From assembly GCA_046262495.1 (NCBI GenBank), contig JBHEMR010000192.1:5237-69236 (forward strand): a DNA stretch of 64,000 nt. Direction: 5' to 3'. A program made the position numbers and the translations under genes. The stretch comes from GCA-003244245 sp046262495 (GTDB lineage: Bacteria > Actinomycetota > Actinomycetes > Mycobacteriales > Pseudonocardiaceae). The notes beneath the pieces were generated by a model, which had not been told where the DNA came from, ran no database searches, and saw nothing but the letters and a program-made list of their open reading frames with translations. Positions 17,787-27,131 of this stretch are shown piece by piece (the stretch's first letter is position 1; each line of letters starts with the position of its first letter).

Positions 17787-20114
17787 GTGAGCCAGGACCT
17801 GCAGCGTCCCAATGCAGCGCCGACTGAGCCCAACGCAGCCACTGGTTCGCAGCGGCTCCCGTCGGCGACCCGGCGGGTTCGGGCTCGGTTAGCGCGGCGG
17901 ATCACCGCACAGCGGCCCGGCCCGGTCAGGCAGGTGCTTGAACCGCTCGCCGCGGTCCACCGGGAGTTGCACCCCAAGGCCGATCTCGCGCTGCTGCAAC
18001 GAGCCTATGATGTCGCGGAGACCAAGCATGCTGACCAGAAACGTAAGTCTGGCGATCCCTACATCACTCATCCGTTGGCGGTCTCGACTATCCTCGCCGA
18101 ATTGGGGATGGATACCACCACGCTGGTGGCCGCATTGCTCCACGACACTGTGGAGGATACCGACTATTCACTGGTCCGCCTCTCGGCGGACTTCGGTGAG
18201 GTGGTCGCACATCTTGTCGATGGCGTCACTAAGCTAGACAAAGTCAAGCTCGGCGCCGCTGCCGAGGCCGAGACCATTCGTAAAATGGTCATCGCGATGG
18301 CCCGTGATCCCCGCGTACTAGTGATCAAACTAGCGGACCGGCTGCACAATATGCGCACCATGCGCTTCCTGCCACCGGAGCAGCAGGCGCGCAAAGCAAG
18401 GGAAACTCTCGAGGTCTTCGCCCCGCTGGCACACCGGCTGGGCATGGCGACCATCAAGTGGGAGCTTGAGGACCTCTCCTTCGCGATCCTGCACCCGAAA
18501 AAATACGACGAAATTGTGCGGCTGGTGGCCAACCGGGCGCCGTCTCGCGACACCTACCTGCGAACGGTGATTGACGAAGTCTCTGAACAGCTGACCGGGT
18601 CGCGGATTACCGCCACCGTTGAAGGCAGGCCCAAGCACTATTACTCGATCTATCAGAAGATGATCGTGCGCGGCCGTGATTTCGATGACATCCACGACCT
18701 GGTCGGGGTTCGGATCATGGTCGAGGACGTACGCGACTGCTACGCCGCGATCGGGGTCGTGCACTCAGTGTGGCAACCGATGCCGGGGCGATTCAAGGAT
18801 TACGTCGCCCAACCCCGATTCGGGGTCTATCAGTCGCTGCATACCACGGTGATCGGACCGGACGGCAAACCGCTGGAAGTGCAGATCCGCACCCGTGACA
18901 TGCACCGCACCGCGGAGTACGGCATCGCTGCGCACTGGCGGTACAAGGAGACCAACGGCACCCACAACGGTGTCCATAACGGAGCCGTTGATATCGACGA
19001 GATGGCCTGGATGCGCCAGCTGCTGGACTGGCAGCGGGAGGCCGCCGACCCCAGTGAGTTCCTCGAGTCGCTGCGTTATGACCTAGCCACCCGGGAAATC
19101 TTCGTCTTCACACCCAAGGGCGAGGTCATCACGCTGCCCACCGGCTCCACCCCGGTCGACTTCGCCTACGCGGTACACACCGAGGTCGGCAACCGTTGCA
19201 TCGGCGCGCGGGTCAACGGCCAGCTCGTCGCCCTGGAGCGGCAGTTGGAGAACGGCGAGGTCGTCGAGATCTTCACCTCGAAGGCCGAGGGTGGCGGTCC
19301 GAGTCGGGACTGGCTTTCCTTCGTCGCCTCGCCCCGGGCCCGGGCCAAGATCCGGCAATGGTACGCCAAGGAGCGTCGCGAGGAGGCCATCGAGACTGGC
19401 AAGAACGCCATCGCCAAGGAACTGCGCCGGGTGGGACTACCCGTGCAGCGGCTGGTCTCCGCCGAGTCGATGGTGGCCGTGTCCCGAGAGCTGCGTTATC
19501 CCGACGTCAGCGCCCTGTACGCCGCTGTCGGTGAGCACCATGCCTCGCCCCGCCATGTGGTGCAACGGTTGGTTGCGCTGCTCGGCGGCGAGGAGGGTGC
19601 CGAGGAGGTGCTGGCCGATCGGGCCACTCCCTCCACTGTTGCGCGCCGCCGACCGACCACTGACTCCGGCGTGCGGGTCAGTGGCGCCGCAGACGTCTAC
19701 GCCAAGCTCGCCCGGTGCTGCACACCGGTGCCGGGTGACGAGATCCTCGGGTTTGTCACCCGGGGTGGCGGGGTCAGCGTGCACCGCACCGACTGCCCCA
19801 ACTCTGAGTCGCTGCGGGCGCAACCTGAGCGGCTGGTCGACGTGGAGTGGGCTCCCTCGTCGTCCTCGGTGTTCCTGGTCGCGATTCAGGTAGAGGCGCT
19901 GGATCGACACCGCCTACTGTCCGATGTCACCAAGGTGCTCGCTGACGGCCGGGTGAACATTCTGTCCGCCTCGGTCACTACCACCCGGGACCGGGTGGCG
20001 GTGAGCCGGTTCTCCTTCGAGATGGGGGATCCGAAGCACCTGGGTCACGTGCTGCGCGCGGTGCGCAACATCGAGGGCGTTTACGACGTCTACCGCGTCA
20101 CGTCTTCCAACTGA
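17787..20114 (+). CDS. rel: Bifunctional (p)ppGpp synthetase/hydrolase Rel
   Basis: 775 residues. Rel makes and degrades the stringent-response alarmone. The HD hydrolase site is intact (ITHPLAV with His95; LLHDTVEDT with His119-Asp120). The synthetase domain contains RFKDYVAQP, the RxKD form typical of bifunctional Rel rather than hydrolase-dead RelA, and GVYQSLHTTV. TGS (FVFTPKGEVITLP), zinc-finger-like CCTPVPGDEI and C-terminal ACT domains follow. GTG 17787 is preferred because CGGGAG (17773-17778) is well spaced; GTG 17769 is the longer option. Confidence 0.95.
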   Translation: MSQDLQRPNAAPTEPNAATGSQRLPSATRRVRARLARRITAQRPGPVRQVLEPLAAVHRELHPKADLALLQRAYDVAETKHADQKRKSGDPYITHPLAVSTILAELGMDTTTLVAALLHDTVEDTDYSLVRLSADFGEVVAHLVDGVTKLDKVKLGAAAEAETIRKMVIAMARDPRVLVIKLADRLHNMRTMRFLPPEQQARKARETLEVFAPLAHRLGMATIKWELEDLSFAILHPKKYDEIVRLVANRAPSRDTYLRTVIDEVSEQLTGSRITATVEGRPKHYYSIYQKMIVRGRDFDDIHDLVGVRIMVEDVRDCYAAIGVVHSVWQPMPGRFKDYVAQPRFGVYQSLHTTVIGPDGKPLEVQIRTRDMHRTAEYGIAAHWRYKETNGTHNGVHNGAVDIDEMAWMRQLLDWQREAADPSEFLESLRYDLATREIFVFTPKGEVITLPTGSTPVDFAYAVHTEVGNRCIGARVNGQLVALERQLENGEVVEIFTSKAEGGGPSRDWLSFVASPRARAKIRQWYAKERREEAIETGKNAIAKELRRVGLPVQRLVSAESMVAVSRELRYPDVSALYAAVGEHHASPRHVVQRLVALLGGEEGAEEVLADRATPSTVARRRPTTDSGVRVSGAADVYAKLARCCTPVPGDEILGFVTRGGGVSVHRTDCPNSESLRAQPERLVDVEWAPSSSSVFLVAIQVEALDRHRLLSDVTKVLADGRVNILSASVTTTRDRVAVSRFSFEMGDPKHLGHVLRAVRNIEGVYDVYRVTSSN

Positions 20115-20142
20115 CTTGCCACAGTGATGTCGAGGTCGAGCG

Positions 20143-21024
20143 TCAGGTCGCCTTGACGTCGACGGATGTGATCGTGACCGGTTGGTTGGGCTTGCCGCCA
20201 CCGGGGGAGGGTTCCAACGAGCCATCGTCGCCCGCCTTGGCTATCTGGTCGAGGACCTCGAGACCGGCCGGCGAAATCGAGGCGAAGACGGTGTATTGGG
20301 GTGGGAGTTGAGTCTGGCCGTAGATCAGGAAGAATTGGCTACCGCCGCTGTCGGGTTGGCCGGTATTGGCCATCGCTACGAGCCCGCGCCCGTAGGCCAG
20401 CTGGGGAAACACCTCATCCGGGATGGTGTATCCCGGTCCGCCGGTGCCCGACCCAGTCGGATCACCGCATTGCAGCACCTGCAATCCAGGGTTGGTGACC
20501 AGGCGGTGGCACGGGCTGTTGGCGTAAAAACCCTGCTGGGCCAGGCTGACGAAGCTGTTCACGGTGCATGGGGCCAACGCCCGGTCGAGCGTGAGGCCGA
20601 TCGCGCCGGCTGAGGTCTGCATGGTCACCGGCACGGTGCCTCGGGCGGAGGTGGAACCGGCCAGCGGGGGCTTCACCGGTCTGGCCGGGGCCTGCTGGGT
20701 GGTCGGGTATTGGCAGTCCACCGACGCAGGCAGTGGCGTCGGCCGAACCGGTAGCGGGGTGAGCTTGTTGTCGGCGCGGGGTGTGGCCGGTGGGCTCGCT
20801 TTGGCCGGTGTTGTCGCTGTGGACGGCTTCGCGGTGGCCTCGACTGCCTGGTGCCGGTTGCCCAACGTCACGATCAGCACCACGATGCCGATGACCAGCA
20901 CCACCGCGGCCACGCCGCCCGCCACGGCATACCTGCGACGCGCCTTGGCTCGTTCCGCTCGGCGGACGAGCTGGCGATCCAGTTTACGTTTCGCGGCCTC
21001 GCGACGCTGCTCGTTCGTGGGCAC
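20143..21024 (-). CDS. Membrane-anchored cyclophilin-type peptidyl-prolyl isomerase
   Basis: 293 residues. A basic cytoplasmic N terminus is followed by one membrane helix (about 33-54), a Pro/Ala/Thr linker, and a cyclophilin domain from about residue 125. Conserved segments are PCTVNSFVSLAQQGFY, CHRLV with the catalytic Arg, and GGSQFFLIYG. It should catalyse proline isomerisation on the outer face of the membrane. It is convergent with rel and is equivalent to the Rv2582 (ppiB) position in mycobacteria. Confidence 0.9.
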   Translation of the reverse strand: MPTNEQRREAAKRKLDRQLVRRAERAKARRRYAVAGGVAAVVLVIGIVVLIVTLGNRHQAVEATAKPSTATTPAKASPPATPRADNKLTPLPVRPTPLPASVDCQYPTTQQAPARPVKPPLAGSTSARGTVPVTMQTSAGAIGLTLDRALAPCTVNSFVSLAQQGFYANSPCHRLVTNPGLQVLQCGDPTGSGTGGPGYTIPDEVFPQLAYGRGLVAMANTGQPDSGGSQFFLIYGQTQLPPQYTVFASISPAGLEVLDQIAKAGDDGSLEPSPGGGKPNQPVTITSVDVKAT

Positions 21025-21125
21025 CCGGACTCCTGTGGCTCGGCGACGATCGCGGCGCAGTCTATGTGGGCCGCGGTTGAGCCCGCCGCCAGCCTCCCTG
21101 ACGTGCGCGCCCTAGGCTGGGACCT

Positions 21126-21827
21126 GTGCTCCTCGCAGGTTTCCCCACCGGATCCTTCCAGGCGAACTGCTTCGTGCTCGCCCACGAGGCTGGCGGTCCG
21201 TGCGTGGTGGTCGACCCGGGGGAGGGTTCCGAGCAGCCACTAGACGACCTCCTGCGCCAGCACCGGCTCGACCCGGTGGCGGTCCTGCTCACACATGGGC
21301 ATTTCGATCACATCTTCGCGGTGACGCCGGTATGCGACGGCAATGACATCCCGGCTTGGATCCATCCCGAGGACCGGGTGTTGCTGTCCGACCCGCTACG
21401 GGCGCTGTCTGCCGATGCGCGCCAGTTCTTCGGCGGCCGGGTTGCGCTGCGCGAGCCCCGTGAGGTGCGCTTGCTGGCTGACGGGGCGTCCTTGGAGCTG
21501 GCCGGGCTGACCCTGACCGTCGACCACACCCCGGGTCACACCCGCGGCTCGGTGACCTTCCGCTCGGTGGCTGACGAGGGCTCCGGTGCGGGGCCGGGCC
21601 TGCTGATCTCCGGCGACACGCTGTTCGCCGGTTCGATCGGACGAACCGATCTACCCGGCGGTGACCACGAGCAGATGCTCGCCTCGCTAAGGGACAAGAT
21701 CCTTGTGCTGGACGACGAGACTGTGGTGCGGCCCGGGCACGGTCCGCAGACCACCATCGGTCGGGAACGTGCGAGCAACCCGTTCCTGCACGGCCTCACC
21801 GCTCCTGGCCGATCCCGAGGATTATGA
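21126..21827 (+). CDS. MBL-fold metallo-hydrolase (glyoxalase II-like)
   Basis: 233 residues of the metallo-beta-lactamase fold. The zinc motif THGHFDH (about residues 57-63), TPGHTRGS, SGDTLFAGSIGRTD and PGHGPQTTIG are present, as in glyoxalase II-like thioester hydrolases. The true substrate is not determined. Start GTG at 21126. It follows the cyclophilin gene divergently; the usual next gene in related genomes, hisS, is absent here. Confidence 0.88.
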   Translation: MLLAGFPTGSFQANCFVLAHEAGGPCVVVDPGEGSEQPLDDLLRQHRLDPVAVLLTHGHFDHIFAVTPVCDGNDIPAWIHPEDRVLLSDPLRALSADARQFFGGRVALREPREVRLLADGASLELAGLTLTVDHTPGHTRGSVTFRSVADEGSGAGPGLLISGDTLFAGSIGRTDLPGGDHEQMLASLRDKILVLDDETVVRPGHGPQTTIGRERASNPFLHGLTAPGRSRGL

Positions 21828-21832
21828 GGTGA

Positions 21833-23122
21833 TCACGTCCGTTCAGCGACGGGTTCGATCTTGTCGTGCCGGGCCACCAGTGCGGCGATCGCCGTGGTGA
21901 TGGGGACAGCGGCGACGAGCCCGATGCTGCCGACCAGCGTGCGGACCACCTCCTGGGCGACGTCCTGAGTGGTCACCAGGGTGCCGAAACTCTGCCCGGA
22001 CAGCGAAAAGAGCAGTAGCACGGGCAACACGGCTCCGGTGTAGGCGAGCGCCAAGGTGTTGACCGCAGAAGAGATGTGGTCCCGGCCGATCCGCAGTGCG
22101 GCGGTATAAAGCTGCCGGGCCCCGAGCTCGGGATTCGCCCGGCGCAATTCCCATACCGAACTCGTCTGGGTGACGGTGACATCGTCGAGGACGCCGAGAG
22201 CTCCGATAAGCATCCCGGCTAACAGCAAACCCCGCGCATCGATTCCGTGGCCGAGGACTCCGATGAGCTTGGCGGTGTCGTCGTCCAGCCCGGTCAGTTG
22301 GGTGGCCGCGGAGAATGCGGTACCGAGCACCCCGATCAGAGCGAGGCTCAGCACCGTGCCTAAAACCGCGCTGGAGGTCTGTGCCGAGACACCGTGCGTG
22401 AGATACAGCACCCCAAACATGATCATACTCGCAGCCAGCACGCCGACGATCACCGGGTTGCCGCCGGTCAGGATCGCGGGGAACAGGTAAGTCACCAACA
22501 CCAGAAAGCTGAAGCCCAGCGCGGCCAGCGACGCGAGGCCTCGCCACCGGCCGAGCAACAACACAGCGGCGGCGAACAGCGCGGCCAGCCACAGCATCGA
22601 GGCGCCACGCTGAAAATCCTGGATCTGGTAAGACGCGGCGTCGGAAGGATTTCCACCGGTGTACCCGAGGACCACGTGGTCGCCGACCGCGAAACGCGGC
22701 GTGCTCGGTTCGTCGGGCAATACCTGTTGGATCACCACACCCGGTGAGTAGCCGTCGGTGAGCTGCACGCTGAGCGAAATGCACTTCTTGTCTTGACCTG
22801 CGGACCCGGCACCATCAACGCCTGCACCGCCGGTGGTGCAGGGGGCGGAGGTCGCAGTGAGCACCTCGCCCTGCACGGGCCGCTGCCCCAGTCCGATGTC
22901 GACACCGCTGTGGGGGTGGTCACCCGGCCAGGTCAGCCAGAGCCCTACGACGGTGGCTAGCGCGACGGGGACCAGGACCGCCACCAGCAACATCTTGACC
23001 CGGCGGGAGGACGGCGGCGCAGGTCCGTGCCCATGTCCGTGGCCATGCAAGCTGGCGGTCCCGGCCGGCTCGCCGGTGCCGCGGTCACGGTGCCGGCCGG
23101 TTCTGTGGTCCAGTGCACTCAT
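21833..23122 (-). CDS. YibE/F-family membrane protein
   Basis: 429 residues. A His/Gly-rich cytoplasmic N terminus (HGHGHGHG) precedes TM1, then an extracytoplasmic domain of about 100 residues, then seven or eight helices. The C-terminal block carries family-like GALGVLDDVTVTQTSSVWEL and AYTGAVLPVLLLFS. The function of the family is unclear. The ATG at 23122 is chosen because GAGAGG lies upstream; the frame remains open to 23287, but that would cover the SOS box of the neighbouring gene. The run of histidines could bind metal, which is speculation. Confidence 0.8.
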   Translation of the reverse strand: MSALDHRTGRHRDRGTGEPAGTASLHGHGHGHGPAPPSSRRVKMLLVAVLVPVALATVVGLWLTWPGDHPHSGVDIGLGQRPVQGEVLTATSAPCTTGGAGVDGAGSAGQDKKCISLSVQLTDGYSPGVVIQQVLPDEPSTPRFAVGDHVVLGYTGGNPSDAASYQIQDFQRGASMLWLAALFAAAVLLLGRWRGLASLAALGFSFLVLVTYLFPAILTGGNPVIVGVLAASMIMFGVLYLTHGVSAQTSSAVLGTVLSLALIGVLGTAFSAATQLTGLDDDTAKLIGVLGHGIDARGLLLAGMLIGALGVLDDVTVTQTSSVWELRRANPELGARQLYTAALRIGRDHISSAVNTLALAYTGAVLPVLLLFSLSGQSFGTLVTTQDVAQEVVRTLVGSIGLVAAVPITTAIAALVARHDKIEPVAERT

Positions 23123-23170
23123 CAGCTGGGCGTGCCTCTCTGGTCGATACCGCGCTACGTTCCTAGCGGA

Positions 23171-23186
23171 TCGAATGTGTGTTCGA
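23171..23186 (+). promoter_or_regulatory. LexA-type SOS box upstream of the radical SAM gene
   Basis: TCGAATGTGTGTTCGA matches TCGAAC-N4-GTTCGA at 11 of 12 fixed positions. It ends 12 bases before the radical SAM start, so it would overlap the promoter. Confidence 0.7.
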
Positions 23187-23198
23187 TACAGTGGGTCG

Positions 23199-24263
23199 AT
23201 GCGGTGGGACAACCTGATGCTCTCGGACGAGTCTGCCCAGGACGCGCTGTTTGGGGCAGAGGACGTCATCAGGCGTACCTTTGACACCCCGGAGTTCCGC
23301 GGGATGACCTTTTACGAGGTGCGGGCCCAGTCGATCATCAATAAGGTACCTGGCCAATCCCGGATGCCCTTCGAGTGGACCGTCAACCCTTATCGCGGCT
23401 GCAGCCATGCTTGTGTTTATTGCTTCGCTCGGCGGACTCATGAGTACCTCGATCTTGACGCTGGGATCGATTTCGACTCGAAGATCGTGGTGAAAGTCAA
23501 CGCGCCGGAGCTGCTGCGTAGGCAGCTCATGTCCTCGCGTTGGGCGGGAAGCCATATCGCGATGGGTACTAACGTCGATCCCTACCAGCGGGTCGAGGGG
23601 CGCTACCGGCTGATGCCCGGCATCCTTGAGGCTCTCCGCGATACGCGGAATCGGTTCTCGATTCTCACCAAGGGCACCCTGGTGTTGCGTGACCTGCACC
23701 TGCTCCGCGAAGCCGCGAAGGTCACCGACGTCGCGGTCAACGTCTCAGTGGGATTTGTCGACGGGGCGCTCTGGCGCCAGGTCGAGCCTGGCGCGCCCGC
23801 GCCGCGCGCCCGGCTCAGCGTGTGTCGCACGCTCACCGATGCGGGCATCGGATGCGGTGTGCTGATGGCACCTGTACTCCCGTACCTCACAGACTCACTG
23901 AGTCAACTTGAGGCGACAGTGTGCGCGATCGCGGAGGCCGGCGCCCGCAGTATCACCCCACTCGTGCTCCACCTGCGCCCCGGCGCGCGGGAGTGGTACC
24001 TCGCCTGGCTGGAGCGCGAGCACCCGGAGCTGGTGTCCCGCTATCAAGAGCTTTACGGCGCAGGCGCATACGCCCCCAAGACATATCGGCAGAGCATCTC
24101 CGCTCGGGTCGCCGCACTGGCTCGGCGTTACGGCGTCGGAGCCGTGGTACCAGGCGAAGCCCGCAGATCCCCGGTCCGGCGCACCGTGGTGCGGGGACGG
24201 CCCGCGGTGGCAAGCGCCTCAAGCTCAACGAATTCGCAGCCGGAGCAGCTCAGGCTGCTATGA
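23199..24263 (+). CDS. Radical SAM protein, Rv2578c family (SplB-like)
   Basis: 354 residues. The iron-sulfur motif CSHACVYC (C68-x3-C72-x2-C75) lies in VNPYRGCSHACVYCFARRTHEYL, which resembles the spore photoproduct lyase-like branch of radical SAM enzymes. The barrel continues with IAMGTNVDPYQRVEGRY and FSILTKGTLVLRD. The C terminus ends in a low-complexity basic tail. The ATG at 23199 fits the family start; the long upstream open frame is antisense to the YibE/F gene. The SOS box and SplB resemblance suggest a DNA-damage role, but the substrate is unknown. Confidence 0.88.
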   Translation: MRWDNLMLSDESAQDALFGAEDVIRRTFDTPEFRGMTFYEVRAQSIINKVPGQSRMPFEWTVNPYRGCSHACVYCFARRTHEYLDLDAGIDFDSKIVVKVNAPELLRRQLMSSRWAGSHIAMGTNVDPYQRVEGRYRLMPGILEALRDTRNRFSILTKGTLVLRDLHLLREAAKVTDVAVNVSVGFVDGALWRQVEPGAPAPRARLSVCRTLTDAGIGCGVLMAPVLPYLTDSLSQLEATVCAIAEAGARSITPLVLHLRPGAREWYLAWLEREHPELVSRYQELYGAGAYAPKTYRQSISARVAALARRYGVGAVVPGEARRSPVRRTVVRGRPAVASASSSTNSQPEQLRLL

Positions 24264-24353
24264 CGAGGGGACGCCGACGGCGGCAGCCCTCTCGGCGCGG
24301 CTAGCCTCTGCAGGGTCCGGTTTGCCGTCGGAGAGACCTAGGAGCGAGTTCCC

Positions 24354-26123
24354 GTGATGCGCACCCACCCTGCCGGCACGCTGCGCGCCGAGCATGCCGG
24401 GAACACCGTCACCCTCGCCGGGTGGGTTGCCCGGCGCCGCGACCACGGGGGCGTAATCTTTATCGACCTGCGAGACGCCTCCGGGGTGGCGCAGGTGGTC
24501 TTCCGAGAGGGTGACATGGCGCAGCGGGCGCACCGGCTGCGCGCCGAGTTCTGCCTGCAGGTCACTGGCACCGTGGCGATCCGCCCCGAGGGCAATGCGA
24601 ACCCGGACATTCCCACTGGGAGCATTGAAGTCACTGCCGAGGAGCTGACGGTGCTCAGCGAGTCAGCACCGTTGCCGTTTCCGCTCGACGAGCACCTTGA
24701 GGTCGGCGAGGAGATCCGGTTGCGGCACCGCTACCTCGATCTGCGCCGGGCCAGCCCCGCTGCCGCGATGCGACTGCGTAGCGAAGCCAATCGGATCGCC
24801 CGCAGGGTGCTGTATGAGGAGCGCTTCGTCGAGGTGGAAACCCCGACCTTGACCCGATCCACCCCGGAAGGGGCCCGGGACTTCCTGGTGCCGGCGCGGC
24901 TACAGCCGGGCTGCTGGTATGCACTGCCGCAGTCACCGCAGCTGTTCAAGCAGCTACTCATGGTCGCTGGCATGGAGCGGTACTACCAGATCGCCCGCTG
25001 CTACCGAGATGAGGACTTCCGCGCCGACCGGCAGCCTGAGTTCACCCAGCTCGACATCGAGATGAGCTTCGTCGAGCAGGATGACGTGATCGCGCTTGGC
25101 GAGAAAGTGATCGCCGCCCTGTGGGCGGCGTTGGCTGACTACCACATCGAGCTGCCGATCAGCCGGCTGAGCTACCTCGACGCGATGGCGCGCTACGGCA
25201 CCGATAAACCAGACCTCCGTCTCGGGCTTGAGCTTATCGAGCTGACCAGCTACTTCGCCGACACCCCATTCCGGGTGTTCCAAGCGCCCTATGTGGGAGC
25301 GGTGGTCATGCCCGGCGGAGCGAGCCAGCCGCGGCGGCAGCTGGACGCGTGGCAGGAGTGGGCTAAGCAACGGGGTGCCAAGGGACTGGCCTATGTGCTC
25401 ATCGGCGCGGACGGTGAGCTGTCCGGGCCGGTGGCGCGCAACCTTGCTGAGCATGAGCGGGAGGGCCTGGCTAAGGCGACCGGCGCCAACCCTGGCGACT
25501 GTGTGTTTTTCGCTGCCGGTGATGCACGTGACGCGCGTGCTCTGCTGGGTGCCGCCCGGGTGGAGGTCGGTCGGCGCTGCGGCCTGATTGACGAGTCGGC
25601 CTGGTCATTCGTCTGGGTAGTCGATGCACCCATGTTCGAATCCGCCGAGGGCAGTGGCGATGTGCCAATGGGGCACAGCAGCTGGACGGCGGTTCATCAT
25701 CCATTCACCGCGCCCACGCGGGAGTGGATAGGCCGTTTCGAGCAGAACCCGGGCGCCGCGCTGGCCTATGCTTACGACATCGTCTGCAACGGCAACGAGA
25801 TCGGCGGGGGCTCGATCCGTATCCATCAGGCTGACGTACAACAACGAGTTTTCCAGGTTCTCGGGATCACCGATGACGAGGCCCGAGACAAGTTCGGGTT
25901 CCTACTCGAGGCTTTTCGTTACGGCCCGCCGCCGCATGGAGGTATTGCCTTCGGCTGGGACCGGGTCTGCATGCTGCTCGCCGGTGTTGACTCATTGCGT
26001 GAGGTCATTGCGTTCCCGAAGTCCGGTGGAGGTTTCGACCCGCTCACCGGCGCTCCAGCCCCGATCACCCGAGAGCAGCGCATCGAGGCGGGGGTGGACG
26101 CGAAGCCTGCCGCGAAGGGATAG
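24354..26123 (+). CDS. aspS: Aspartate-tRNA ligase
   Basis: 589 residues, bacterial type. The N-terminal OB anticodon domain (TVTLAGWVARRRDHGGVIFIDLRD), class II motif 2 (CYRDEDFRADRQPEFTQLD), the bacterial GAD insertion and motif 3 (GIAFGWDRVCMLL) are present. Consecutive GTG and ATG codons (24354, 24357) both fit the GGAGCG site at 24341-24346. Whether it is discriminating or also charges tRNA-Asn cannot be told from what I checked. The DUF389 gene starts two bases after the stop. Confidence 0.96.
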   Translation: MMRTHPAGTLRAEHAGNTVTLAGWVARRRDHGGVIFIDLRDASGVAQVVFREGDMAQRAHRLRAEFCLQVTGTVAIRPEGNANPDIPTGSIEVTAEELTVLSESAPLPFPLDEHLEVGEEIRLRHRYLDLRRASPAAAMRLRSEANRIARRVLYEERFVEVETPTLTRSTPEGARDFLVPARLQPGCWYALPQSPQLFKQLLMVAGMERYYQIARCYRDEDFRADRQPEFTQLDIEMSFVEQDDVIALGEKVIAALWAALADYHIELPISRLSYLDAMARYGTDKPDLRLGLELIELTSYFADTPFRVFQAPYVGAVVMPGGASQPRRQLDAWQEWAKQRGAKGLAYVLIGADGELSGPVARNLAEHEREGLAKATGANPGDCVFFAAGDARDARALLGAARVEVGRRCGLIDESAWSFVWVVDAPMFESAEGSGDVPMGHSSWTAVHHPFTAPTREWIGRFEQNPGAALAYAYDIVCNGNEIGGGSIRIHQADVQQRVFQVLGITDDEARDKFGFLLEAFRYGPPPHGGIAFGWDRVCMLLAGVDSLREVIAFPKSGGGFDPLTGAPAPITREQRIEAGVDAKPAAKG

Positions 26124-26125
26124 CG

Positions 26126-27064
26126 GTGCTGCACCTACGGGTGACCTGCCCGGCGGAGAACACCGACGCGGTGATTGACACGCTACGTAAGGAGCCCGGC
26201 GCGGTACACCTCACTGTGCTGCGGGGTGCCGCGATCGATCCACCCGGTGATCTCGTCGAAGCGGACATGGTTCGCGAGGCCGCCGACGCGGTGTTGGCCG
26301 CACTGTGCGGGTTGGGTGTCGACCACGTCGGCGGGGTCACCCTGGAACCACTGGACACCGTGCTCTCCGACGCGGCGGACGCCGCCGCGGTGACCGTGCC
26401 GGGAGAGCCCGCTGACGCGGTGGTCTGGGACGAGCTCATCGCGCGGACCGGAGACGATTCACGACTGACTTTCACCTTCATGGCGTTCCTTACCTTGGCC
26501 TGCCTGATCGCGGTGGTCGGAGTGGTCACGGATTCTCCGATCACCGTGGTGGGGGCGATGGTCGTCGGGCCGGAGTTTGCGCCGCTGGCGGCAATGGCGG
26601 TCGGGCTGGTGCTACGCCGTGGTGATCTGATCCGCAGGGCGGCAATGGCGTTGGGCCTCGGCTTCCCGCTGGCCATGCTCATTGCCGCCGCCGGCGCGTT
26701 GCTCGGCGAATGGACCGGGCTGATCGATGTGGAAGTCGTCGGTTCACTCAAGCAGGTCGACTTCATCTATCAGGTGGGGCCCTTCTCCCTGATCCTCGCC
26801 ATGCTGGCCGGCGCGGCCGGGATGCTCAGTCTCACGTCGGCGAAGTCGGCCGCGCTGATCGGGGTGTTCATCTCGGTAACGACGGTGCCAGCCGCGGCGT
26901 TTGCGGTGGTTGCTATCACCACTGGCGCCTGGCGGACGGCCGGTGAGTCGACCCTGCAGCTGCTGGTGAACCTGGTCGGCATCGCGTTTGCGGGGGTCCT
27001 CGTGCTATTGCTGCGCACCCGCCGTGAGGACCGCAGCCTCGGCCGTCCGCTGACCCGGGGCTGA
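26126..27064 (+). CDS. DUF389-domain membrane protein
   Basis: 312 residues. A soluble N-terminal ferredoxin-like region (about residues 1-75) precedes a six-helix block that contains TDSPITVVGAMVVGPEFAPLA, the hallmark of DUF389. The molecular function of the family is not known. The GTG start lies two bases after aspS, so it is probably co-expressed. Confidence 0.85.
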   Translation: MLHLRVTCPAENTDAVIDTLRKEPGAVHLTVLRGAAIDPPGDLVEADMVREAADAVLAALCGLGVDHVGGVTLEPLDTVLSDAADAAAVTVPGEPADAVVWDELIARTGDDSRLTFTFMAFLTLACLIAVVGVVTDSPITVVGAMVVGPEFAPLAAMAVGLVLRRGDLIRRAAMALGLGFPLAMLIAAAGALLGEWTGLIDVEVVGSLKQVDFIYQVGPFSLILAMLAGAAGMLSLTSAKSAALIGVFISVTTVPAAAFAVVAITTGAWRTAGESTLQLLVNLVGIAFAGVLVLLLRTRREDRSLGRPLTRG

Positions 27065-27131
27065 CGTCCGCATGCCGCCGGGTTAATGCGGTGGAATCTG
27101 CTCAGTCGGCCGGCGGCGGTACCGTCGCGGT

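Noticed and set aside
27068..27091. 6-bp inverted repeat CCGCAT/ATGCGG before rarA
   Set aside because: Too short with a 12-base loop for a high-GC genome; expected by chance.
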